A stretch of DNA of 64,000 nucleotides, from contig CAVZFC010000029.1 in assembly GCA_963774445.1 (NCBI GenBank), forward strand, positions 725,647 to 789,646, in the 5' to 3' direction. This DNA is from CAVUQH01 sp963774445. GTDB lineage: Bacteria > Myxococcota_A > Polyangia > Haliangiales > Haliangiaceae. Below the pieces are notes generated by a model. The model had not been told where the DNA came from and did not search any database. It was given only the letters and a program-made list of their open reading frames with translations. Position 1 is the stretch's first letter; every line of letters begins with the position of its first letter. Shown here piece by piece: positions 56,871 through 64,000 of the stretch. Both the position numbers and the translations under genes were made by a program.

Positions 56871-59147
56871 CTACTCGAAGTACGGCGAAAGCGCGGCGTC
56901 GATGCGCGCCTCCAGATCCTCCAGCAGGGCGGCCTGCGCCGGGTCGGCGGCAGTCGCGATCTCGGCGTCGACCGCGTCGCGTGCGTCGCGCAGGGCCAGG
57001 AACGCCTCCTCGGTCTGCTGCTTCTTCAGCAGGTCCACCATCGCGCGCCGGCTGCCGACGCTGCGGATGCCGTTGACGTTGGACAAGATCTGCCGCGCCT
57101 GGTCGACCGCGTCGGAGATGATCGACGGATCCCACACCGGATCGGTGATGTAGGCATCGGGCGACGGAGGATCGAGGAACAGCTGTCGCAGCACCCACGT
57201 GGCGATCGCGTCGGCCCCCTCGCCGTAGTACGGCGAGCCGGCCAGGAGCGACGGATCCACCGGCGCCGCCACCCGCTCCATGACGTGCTGCCACGCCGAC
57301 TGCGGCTGGTTGCGCCAGGAGTCGCCGTTGCGCACGAAGCCGAGGATGCCGACGCCGTAGTAGTCGAGGTAGTAGCCGGCCAGGTCGGCGGGCAGCCCCC
57401 ACAACAGCACGTAGTCGGCGATCAGATCGAAGTCGGGCGCATGGAAGTCCCACAGCGGATCGGCCCCCTCGTCGAACACGCCGCACTCGGGATCGGAGTA
57501 GTAGTCGCCGTCGGTGCAGAACGGCTCGGCCGGCAGATCGGTCGACTGCCCGTACAGGTACTCGACCGCCGCGACGTCGTAGCTGCCCGGGTGATCGGCC
57601 AGCAGGCGGATGTCGGTGGGCGAGTAGTCCATCACCGACGAGGTCGGCGGTACCAGGGTGCCCTTGAAGTTGTGGCGCAGTCCCAGGGTGTGGCCGATCT
57701 CGTGGGTGACCGCGTGGGTCAGGTATTTCTCGACGCTCTCCTTCTGGGTGAGCCCGGCCTCGTGCATGATCCGCGCGCCGTCGCTGTTGCGGTAGCTGGG
57801 CGCCCAGTAGGCGCACAGGGTGTCGGACGGCAGCGCGTCCCACACCAGGCGAGTCACCGGGTGCTTCTCCTTGGCAGGCGCGAGGCGCGCGGCCTGCGCG
57901 ATCACGTCGCCGGTGCCGTCGCCTGAGCCGGCGTCGGGCGGGAAGTAGTCGTCGAGGATCCAGCCGCGGCCGAGGTAGACGCTGGCGCCGCGGATCTCGC
58001 CGGTGTTGGGGTTGGTGCGCCAGTTGGCGAACGCGTAGCCCAGGCTTGGGTCCGGATCGAAGATGACGAAGTTTTTGTCGTCGTCGGCGAAGTTGTCACC
58101 GGGGCCGGCGACCTCGGCGGTGAACGCGGTGAAGCCGAGGGCGTCGTTCCACCCCTCGATGCCACGCTTGACCGCGTCGACCAGGTCGAACTGCGGCATG
58201 GTCGCGTCCAGGTCGGCGAGCGATTTGGTGATGTACCACTTGATCGGCGTCATGCCGGGGTAGAGATCCCAGCGCGCTGCCGGGGCATCGTAGTTGCCGG
58301 TGTTCTTGACGCGGCGCCAGTCACCGCGGAAGTAGAGCTCTTGCCCTGGCATCGGCACCTCGCTGTAGTGGTCGCCTTCGTGATAGTGGCGCAGGGCGAT
58401 ACCGAGCGTGCCCGAGGCGCGAAACGGGTTGGGCTCGATGCCGTCGCCCGGCAGCTGATCGTCCGAGTAGCCGGTGAACACCTGCTCGTAGGTGACGCCG
58501 TCGGCGATCTTGCGAAAGCGCTGCAGATACGACAGCTCGACCTGAAAACGGTGCGGCGTATAGTCGCCGCCCACGGCACCCGATCCCAGGGCGTCGCCGA
58601 CCACGCCGAAGCGGTTGAGCCCCGATGCCGGATCGATCAGCACGTAGTTGCTGGCACCCGGCAGGATCTCGAACGCCTTCCAACCGGTGATGATCGGGTA
58701 GGCCTCGACCAGCAGCTCGGGGTCGAAGATGTCGCTGGACGCCTTGCGATCGTCAACGTCGAAGACGTAGAGGCGATCGTTCTGCACCTTGAACGTGACC
58801 ACACGGGTGCCCAGCGAGGCCGCGGCGCCGGCGTTAACGCCACCGGGGAAGTACTGCTGGAGGAAGGCGGACAGGAACCACTTCTGCCCCAGCGCGTTCT
58901 TCTTGATGGCGAGGTAGAAATCCTCGCCGGGTGCGGCCCAGGCGGCCGACACGCTCTTCTTGTACACGGCCATCGCCTCGTGACGCGCAGCCATGGTCTG
59001 AGCATCCACCTGACGGGGGATGGCGACGAAGTCACCGTTCAGGACGACGTCGCTGGTAGTGGCGTCATTCGATCCCGACTCGTCTGACGCACACGCGAGC
59101 AGGCTGGCCATCGCCAGCGCGGTCGCAACGGACACGAAAGCTCTCAT
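56871..59147 (-). CDS. Zinc-dependent metalloprotease lipoprotein (DUF5117-like)
   Basis: 758 aa secreted protein. Lipobox SLLAC follows a signal of about 18 residues; GGAGA lies upstream of the start. The body shows TFKVQNDRLYVFDVDDRK and a long domain leading to the zinc motif THEIGHTLGLRHNFKG (HExxHxxGxxH, about residues 480-492), then SVMDYSPTD as the Met-turn. This places it among metzincin-like peptidases of myxobacterial and Bacteroidetes secretomes. Proteolysis outside the cell is inferred. Confidence 0.85.
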   Translation of the reverse strand: MRAFVSVATALAMASLLACASDESGSNDATTSDVVLNGDFVAIPRQVDAQTMAARHEAMAVYKKSVSAAWAAPGEDFYLAIKKNALGQKWFLSAFLQQYFPGGVNAGAAASLGTRVVTFKVQNDRLYVFDVDDRKASSDIFDPELLVEAYPIITGWKAFEILPGASNYVLIDPASGLNRFGVVGDALGSGAVGGDYTPHRFQVELSYLQRFRKIADGVTYEQVFTGYSDDQLPGDGIEPNPFRASGTLGIALRHYHEGDHYSEVPMPGQELYFRGDWRRVKNTGNYDAPAARWDLYPGMTPIKWYITKSLADLDATMPQFDLVDAVKRGIEGWNDALGFTAFTAEVAGPGDNFADDDKNFVIFDPDPSLGYAFANWRTNPNTGEIRGASVYLGRGWILDDYFPPDAGSGDGTGDVIAQAARLAPAKEKHPVTRLVWDALPSDTLCAYWAPSYRNSDGARIMHEAGLTQKESVEKYLTHAVTHEIGHTLGLRHNFKGTLVPPTSSVMDYSPTDIRLLADHPGSYDVAAVEYLYGQSTDLPAEPFCTDGDYYSDPECGVFDEGADPLWDFHAPDFDLIADYVLLWGLPADLAGYYLDYYGVGILGFVRNGDSWRNQPQSAWQHVMERVAAPVDPSLLAGSPYYGEGADAIATWVLRQLFLDPPSPDAYITDPVWDPSIISDAVDQARQILSNVNGIRSVGSRRAMVDLLKKQQTEEAFLALRDARDAVDAEIATAADPAQAALLEDLEARIDAALSPYFE

Positions 59148-59489
59148 CAGTTCTCCTTTTGAAATCCGCGGGATTCCCGAACCGCGGGTGACAGGGGGTC
59201 GGGGCGCCCGCGACGCAAGCGACGTGCCACGACGAAGCGAACGCCATGCGCGTGCCGCCGCTCACCGTCGCTGGTTGGCTCGATCGCTAACGCACCGTTC
59301 AACAGGTGTCGACGCGCCTGTGGGTCTCATGCGACGCGCACCGGCGTCTCATGTCGCGCGCACACGACACCGTGAACGCGAGACCTCAGCTGTGCCAGCA
59401 ACGCGGCACAACGGCGCGCTCAGCGGCGGTTGTCTGCATTACTGGAGGTGCGCTCGCAATTGCCTCGCGAACGATCTATACCCGGCCGC
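59148..59489. other. Divergent intergenic region without a recognised gene
   Basis: 342 bases between the metalloprotease and methyltransferase genes. It contains the metalloprotease Shine-Dalgarno (59152-59156) and a GC-rich dyad, CCGCGGG and CCGCGG around 59168-59188. No convincing promoter hexamers or small gene were seen; presumably it holds both promoters. Confidence 0.5.
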
Positions 59490-60236
59490 ATGTCGTTCCG
59501 AAGTTTCCTCCTTTTGTCTCTTCTTGCCGCCTGTGGTGGTGGCGCTGCACAGGCGCCCGCCCCGGCGATGACGCCCGCTCCGACCCCGGCGCCGCAGACG
59601 ACGCCCGCTCCGGCAACCGCGACCGCGCCCGCTCCGGCGACCGCGGATCAGCCTCACGAGCTGGGCCACCACTTCACCAACGCCGAGAAGTGGAGCAAGC
59701 GATTCGACAACCCCGCGCGCGATGCCTGGCAGAAGCCGGCCGAGGTGGTCGCGGCGATGAAGCTGTCGCCGGGGATGACCGTGGCCGACATCGGCGCCGG
59801 AACCGGCTACTTCATGAAGTATCTGTCAGACGCGGTTGGTGCCAACGGCACCGTGCACGAGCTCGACATCGAGCCGGACATGGTTCGCTTCCTCGCCGAC
59901 CGGGCCAAGAAGAACGGCTTCACCAACGTCCAGGCGCGGCAGGTCAAGGTCGAGGACCCCGAGCTGCCGGCCGGTGGTGTCAACCGGATCCTGATCGTCA
60001 ACACCTGGCACCACATCCCCGACCGCGGCGCCTATGCGGCCAAGCTTGCGGCCAGCCTGCGCCCGGGCGGCGCGGTTTACGTGGTCGACTTCCCGCTCGA
60101 CGCCCCGATGGGCCCGCCGCCGCCGCACCGGCTCGCGCCAGAGACGGTGATCAAGGAGCTGACCGCCGGCGGCCTGACCGCTCGGGTGATCCCCGAGAGC
60201 CTGCCCAACCAGTACATCATCGAGGGAAGCAAGTGA
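59490..60236 (+). CDS. Exported SAM-dependent methyltransferase lipoprotein
   Basis: 248 aa. Start MSFRSFLLLSLLAACGGG gives a clean lipobox (LAAC), then a Pro/Ala/Thr linker to about residue 50. The rest is a class I methyltransferase: motif I VADIGAGTGYFMKYL, acidic loop HELDIEPDM, VKVEDPELPAGGV, motif II-III LIVNTWHHIPDR, and LRPGGAVYVVDF. A SAM-binding enzyme with a lipoprotein signal is unusual, as SAM is cytosolic. Comparable signal-bearing methyltransferases are annotated in proteobacteria. Substrate unknown. Confidence 0.85.
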   Translation: MSFRSFLLLSLLAACGGGAAQAPAPAMTPAPTPAPQTTPAPATATAPAPATADQPHELGHHFTNAEKWSKRFDNPARDAWQKPAEVVAAMKLSPGMTVADIGAGTGYFMKYLSDAVGANGTVHELDIEPDMVRFLADRAKKNGFTNVQARQVKVEDPELPAGGVNRILIVNTWHHIPDRGAYAAKLAASLRPGGAVYVVDFPLDAPMGPPPPHRLAPETVIKELTAGGLTARVIPESLPNQYIIEGSK

Positions 60237-60790
60237 CCGAAGCGACCCCCAGGAAGAAGAAGCCGCCGCCCCCAGCGTGGATGTACGCCATCGTGCTGGC
60301 GATCGGCGTCGGTGGCGGCGGCGCGTCGGTCTGGTGGGCGGCCTCGAGCGCCGACAAGTCGGTGGCCGAGCAGGCGCGCATGGTGGTGCCCGGCACGGTG
60401 ACCGCGACGCTGGAGCCCGGCAGCCACGGTCTGTTCGTCGAGGAACGCACGGTGATCGACGGCCACGCCAAGACCGGCGCCAAGGCGCAGCCGGTCTGCT
60501 CGCTGGCCGGGCCGGGCGGCGACGCGGTGCCGCTGCGCCCGCCCGACATCGGCGAGAGCTACGACGTCGGCGGCTACCGCGGCTCGCGCGTGTTCGAGGT
60601 GCAGATCGAGCGCGGCGGCGCCCACGTCCTGGACTGCAGCGAGCCCGCCGGCACGATCGTGGCCATCGGCGACGGCGCCCAGGTGGGCGACATGGTCCCC
60701 GGCCTGGCCGTCATGGTCGTGTGCCTGCTCACGGCGCTGGGGCTGTTCCTGTTCACGTTCGTCCGCCGCCGCGGGGCCACTCGCACCTAG
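60233..60790 (+). CDS. Two-helix membrane protein, unknown
   Basis: 185 aa, GTG start overlapping the methyltransferase stop (GTGA). A Lys/Pro-rich cytosolic tail (RKKKPPPP) is followed by a helix (about 16-36), a periplasmic domain of about 110 residues with two Cys, and a C-terminal helix (about 155-177) ending RRRGA. Family not recognised. Translational coupling suggests it works with the exported methyltransferase. Confidence 0.7.
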   Translation: MTEATPRKKKPPPPAWMYAIVLAIGVGGGGASVWWAASSADKSVAEQARMVVPGTVTATLEPGSHGLFVEERTVIDGHAKTGAKAQPVCSLAGPGGDAVPLRPPDIGESYDVGGYRGSRVFEVQIERGGAHVLDCSEPAGTIVAIGDGAQVGDMVPGLAVMVVCLLTALGLFLFTFVRRRGATRT

Positions 60791-60888
60791 GGTCGGGCCA
60801 GATCCGCGCAAAACGCCGGTTTTCCGGGCCTCCGGCCGCTGTTCAGAGAGCGCCCCGGAGACCGGCCCGGGCGGGCTAGAATAGGCTG

Positions 60889-62913
60889 GTGCGCCGGTTT
60901 CGCGACTGGAGCCTGCGGCCCAAGCTGGTCGTCCCCGTGGCCAGCGTGCAGCTGGCCGGTGGCGGCATGGCGATCTTTGCCCTGAGCCGCAACGATCTGG
61001 TCCTGGCCGGCGTCGCCGCCTCGGTCACCCTCGTCGTCTCGCTGATCCTCTACGACTACCTGGCGCAGACGATGATCCAGCGCCTGCGCGGAGTCCGCCG
61101 CGCCGCCGCGGAATTTCGCGCGGGCAACTTCGAGCACCGAGCCCGCGTCCTCGGCGCGGACGAGGTCGGCCGGCTGGCGACGACGTTCAATGAGATGGGC
61201 GAACGGCTGGTTCGCACCACCGTCGATCGCGACTACGTCAACAACATTCTGATGTCGATGCGCGATGCCCTGATGGTGATCGACCGCGAGGGCATCATCC
61301 GGACGGTCAACAACGCCGCCTGCTCGTGGCTGGGCTACTCCGACGACGAGCTGGTGGGCAAGCCGATCCACAAGGTTCTGCCGGCCGAGCGGGACGAGCC
61401 GACCACCGAGACGTTGTCCCAGCGGGGCAAGCGGCGGCGCCGCGCGCGCGTCATCTCCAAGCGGCTGCTCGATCTGATCCCCCAGCGCTCGGCCAAAGAG
61501 TCGTTCCTCCTGGCCAAGGACGGCACCCAGATCTCGGTGTCGTTATCCGGCGCGGTCATGCGCGACGACCGCGGCCGCATCAACGGCATCGTCTGCGTGG
61601 CGCAGGACCGCTCCGAGAGCATGCAGGCGCAAAAGGAGCTGCGGCGGCGCAACGCGCTGCTCCTCGACGCCATCCAGCACGCCAACGTCATGGCCGAGGA
61701 GGCGCGCCGCGCCAACCTGGCCAAGTCGCAGTTCGTCGCCAACATGAGCCACGAGCTGCGGACCCCGCTCAACGGCGTCATCGGCATGGCCCAGCTCTTG
61801 CTGGAGACCGCGCTCACCGAGGAGCAGCAGGAGCAAGCGCAGACAATCTCGGCCTCGGCCGACGCCCTGCTGAGCCTGGTCAACGACATCCTCGATTTCT
61901 CCAAGATCGAGGCCGGCAAGATGTCGATCGATCCCATCCCGTTCGACCTGCGCAAGTCCGTCACCCGGGTCTTCGAGCTGCACGCGCAGGTCGCGCGCAA
62001 GAAAGGGCTGAGCCTCACCCTCGACTACCCCGACGAGATCCCGCGCCGGTTGGTCGGCGACGAGGGGCGCATCCGCCAGGTGCTGACCAACTTCGTCTCC
62101 AACGCCATCAAGTTCACCCGGCAGGGCGACGTGCGCATCGCCGTGACCGCCGAGGACGAGCGGGACCGGTCCGCGACAATGCGCATCGCGGTGATCGATC
62201 AGGGGATCGGAATCCCCCAGGAAAAGCTCGACGTCGTGTTCGACAAGTTCACGCAGGCCGACGCGTCAACCACGCGCATGTACGGCGGCACCGGCCTCGG
62301 CCTGGCCATCGCCAAGCAGATCGCCGAGCTGATGGGTGGCGTCGTCGGCGTCAACAGCGCCGTCGGCCAGGGCTCGACCTTCTGGATCCGCATCGCGTTG
62401 CCGATCGATCCGGCCGCGCTCCGCCCCGGCCTGCGCCCGGCCGACGAGCAAGAGACCGTGCCGCCGCTGATTCTTCCGCTGGTCGGCCAGCTGGTGCTGA
62501 TCGCCGAGGACAACCCGGTCAACCAGAAGGTCACCGTGCGCATGCTGGAGAAGCTCGGCTGCCGCGTTCACGTCGCCTCGACCGGCCTCGAGGCGGTCAA
62601 CATGTGGGAAGCCCACCACTATGAGGTGGTGTTGATGGACGTTCACATGCCGCAGATGGACGGCTTCGAGGCGACCGGCGAGATCCGCCGCCGCGAGGGC
62701 AACCGCCGGCGCACGCGCATCATTGCGCTCACCGCCAACGCCATGCGCGGCGACCGCGAGCGCTGCCTGTCTGCCGGGATGGACGACTACATCGCGAAGC
62801 CCGTCAAGGTCAACGCCCTGCGCGACGCCCTCGAGCGCGACACCGGCGACCTGGCCCTGGCCAAGCTGCGTCGCGAACGGCAGACCGGCGAACAAGCCGC
62901 CCTGCCCAACTAG
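60889..62913 (+). CDS. Hybrid sensor histidine kinase (HAMP-PAS-HisKA-HATPase-REC)
   Basis: 674 aa, GTG start. Two membrane helices (about 10-52) have almost no periplasmic loop. A HAMP segment (RGVRRAAAEFRAGNFEHRA) and a PAS domain (NILMSMRDALMVIDREGII, about 115-240) follow. The kinase core has NMSHELRTPLNGVIGM (His288), TNFVSNAIKFT, DQGIGIP and GTGLGLAI. The receiver has EDNPVNQ and Asp584 in VLMDVHMPQMDGF. No HPt domain or partner regulator is adjacent, so output goes elsewhere. Confidence 0.94.
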   Translation: MRRFRDWSLRPKLVVPVASVQLAGGGMAIFALSRNDLVLAGVAASVTLVVSLILYDYLAQTMIQRLRGVRRAAAEFRAGNFEHRARVLGADEVGRLATTFNEMGERLVRTTVDRDYVNNILMSMRDALMVIDREGIIRTVNNAACSWLGYSDDELVGKPIHKVLPAERDEPTTETLSQRGKRRRRARVISKRLLDLIPQRSAKESFLLAKDGTQISVSLSGAVMRDDRGRINGIVCVAQDRSESMQAQKELRRRNALLLDAIQHANVMAEEARRANLAKSQFVANMSHELRTPLNGVIGMAQLLLETALTEEQQEQAQTISASADALLSLVNDILDFSKIEAGKMSIDPIPFDLRKSVTRVFELHAQVARKKGLSLTLDYPDEIPRRLVGDEGRIRQVLTNFVSNAIKFTRQGDVRIAVTAEDERDRSATMRIAVIDQGIGIPQEKLDVVFDKFTQADASTTRMYGGTGLGLAIAKQIAELMGGVVGVNSAVGQGSTFWIRIALPIDPAALRPGLRPADEQETVPPLILPLVGQLVLIAEDNPVNQKVTVRMLEKLGCRVHVASTGLEAVNMWEAHHYEVVLMDVHMPQMDGFEATGEIRRREGNRRRTRIIALTANAMRGDRERCLSAGMDDYIAKPVKVNALRDALERDTGDLALAKLRRERQTGEQAALPN

Positions 62914-62962
62914 CGGCGCTTTCCCGGCTGGCCGAGACGCCGACCCCGGCGTAGAGTCGGCC

Positions 62963-63472
62963 ATGGCCCATCCCCTGGAGACCGTGATTCGCAGCGCCGA
63001 CGGCTTCGTGCTCATCGGCGACTCGTCCGAGGACCGCTTCCCCGCGTTCAGCTACCACGCGTACACCACCGCCGGGCAGCGCTTCTACTGCATCGACCTG
63101 GGTGGCCTACCGGCCTCGCGCGGCGCAACCAAGGGCGGCAAAGTCTACCACCAGGCCAGCGACCTGCCGGCCGACCACGACGACCTGGCGATCATCTGGG
63201 TCAAACCCCACAGCGCCACCCGCGCCGTCAACGTCGCCCACGAAGCCGGCTGCAAGCGCGTCTGGTTCAGCTTCAAGACCGGTCACCGCGACGCCGTCGC
63301 CCACGCCCGCGAGCTGGGCATGGAGGTCGTCGAGATCGGCCGCTGCCCGATCTACTACCTCGCCGACAAACCAGCCGCGTGCAAAGGTCACACGCTGATG
63401 GTCAAGGCCACCGGCACCTACCGCCGCCCGCCGCAGACCGAGCCCGATCGCAAGCGGCGAGAGCTGTTCTAG
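62963..63472 (+). CDS. CoA-binding-domain protein
   Basis: 169 aa Rossmann-type CoA_binding_2 protein: VLIGDSSEDRFPAFSYHAYTTAG at the start, FYCIDLGGLPASRGATKGGKVYHQASDL, LAIIWVKPHSATRAVNVAHEAG, and the terminal CPIYYL segment. Related small proteins bind CoA, but their role is undefined. Start ATG at 62963. No operon partner; it converges with the protease gene. Confidence 0.82.
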   Translation: MAHPLETVIRSADGFVLIGDSSEDRFPAFSYHAYTTAGQRFYCIDLGGLPASRGATKGGKVYHQASDLPADHDDLAIIWVKPHSATRAVNVAHEAGCKRVWFSFKTGHRDAVAHARELGMEVVEIGRCPIYYLADKPAACKGHTLMVKATGTYRRPPQTEPDRKRRELF

Positions 63473-63482
63473 CCCTGCTCGC

Positions 63483-64000
63483 TCAGAGGATTGCGCTCAT
63501 GAGCGCCGTCGGGCTCGCCCTTCTGACCGCGGGCACCTCCTGCGCGATCCAGTCGGCTTGCCACGAGACTCGCATGAAGATGTCCGGGCTCATCTCGCGA
63601 CCACAGCCGATGCCCCCCTGGGTGATGCCGACCAGCACCGGTCCTGCAATCCCATAAGCAACGAGCGGACCTCCACTATCGCCCTGGCAGGTGCCCTTCC
63701 CGCCTTCGGCAAGGCCTGCGCAAAGGTCCAAGGGTTGGATGTCGTCGTTGTAGTACATCTCCTGGCAGCTCTGGCGAGTTATCCCGGCCAGCTCCACCCT
63801 CTGCAGCTTGTTAACAGGCGATCCCCCAAACACATTGTCCCCAATGGATCCCCCCTCCTGGGTGAACCCCCAACCCAGTGCAACAAGGTTGGCATTGTTC
63901 TCGTTGGCATCCCGCAGTGGAATCTCGGTGGGAACACCGGGATCCAGGTTGAGGGTTACGGGCTCTGCGTCAACCGGTTTGGCCAAGTGGAATAGGACGA
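63483..64000 (-). CDS. Trypsin-like (S1) serine protease, 5'-truncated by the window edge
   Basis: About 170 C-terminal residues are visible. FHLAKPV is the segment after the catalytic Asp of S1 proteases. ALGWGFTQEGG, the disulfide Cys pair SCQEMYY ... LCAGL, catalytic GTCQGDSGGPLV and VLVGITQGGIGCG follow. The frame runs off the right edge, so the His and signal sequence are not seen. Base composition is clearly lower in GC (about 58% in one 60-base sample) and codon choice differs from neighbouring genes, suggesting recent acquisition. Confidence 0.9.
   Translation of the reverse strand, partial: VLFHLAKPVDAEPVTLNLDPGVPTEIPLRDANENNANLVALGWGFTQEGGSIGDNVFGGSPVNKLQRVELAGITRQSCQEMYYNDDIQPLDLCAGLAEGGKGTCQGDSGGPLVAYGIAGPVLVGITQGGIGCGREMSPDIFMRVSWQADWIAQEVPAVRRASPTALMSAIL

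Overview
The window is GC-rich DNA (roughly 70% by eye), densely packed with genes, many of which overlap by 4 nt (ATGA or GTGA). Several traits point to a member of the Myxococcota, probably a Polyangia or Haliangiales-type lineage: an unusual number of lipoproteins whose mature ends are rich in Gly, Ala and Asp, very large Cys-rich and Gly-rich surface proteins, MopE-like DxDxD metal-binding segments, a DUF349 protein, an ethylmalonyl-CoA mutase/MeaB pair and a GspC with a PDZ domain. The assignment rests on gene content only. No rRNA, tRNA, CRISPR array or intact transposon was found.

Layout: (1) 12-5715, minus strand: TetR, TolC, HlyD, two ATPases and a permease, a YbhGFSR-like efflux operon whose second permease may lie off the left edge. 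(2) 5802-12307: a ferredoxin:thioredoxin-reductase-like protein and three exported proteins (pectinacetylesterase-like, Gly-rich, Cys-rich). (3) 12308-20884: a repeat cluster, then a minus-strand run with enoyl-CoA hydratase, thioesterase, a DUF349/HEAT protein, MeaB and Ecm. (4) 20918-30125: SRAP protein, pgi-zwf, a DMT exporter, an ABC-2 exporter, a zinc dehydrogenase, gloB and a small lipoprotein. (5) 30122-34927: TetR, DUF3604, PpiC-like foldase and HupE, joined by three consecutive GTGA overlaps. (6) 34978-44255: GspC, a leucine-rich-repeat lipoprotein, a divergent EamA/Lrp pair, NDH-2, an OPT transporter and an SLC12-like transporter. (7) 44380-50029: a tandem duplication of a two-gene c-di-GMP module (REC-GGDEF protein plus membrane histidine kinase), followed by an HNH nuclease remnant, a lipoprotein and a PilZ protein. 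(8) 52293-64000: MOSC, Leu dehydrogenase, esterase, folA-thyA, a metalloprotease, a lipoprotein methyltransferase, a hybrid kinase, a CoA-binding protein and a truncated trypsin-like protease of different base composition.

Six genes (FTR-like, pectinacetylesterase, Gly-rich, EamA, NDH-2, PilZ) are each interrupted by a single-base frameshift, while the sequence on both sides still reads as a good family member. Five need one base removed and one needs one base added. Consensus sequencing error is the simplest explanation, so these are annotated as one gene each across the frameshift.

The most interesting structures are the duplicated RR-DGC/HK module with its unevenly diverged kinase sensor, the TetR-DUF3604-PpiC-HupE operon, a 33-bp minisatellite in which each unit carries a copy of the enoyl-CoA hydratase stop-codon context, and a family of REP-like inverted repeats found only in the three larger convergent gene gaps.
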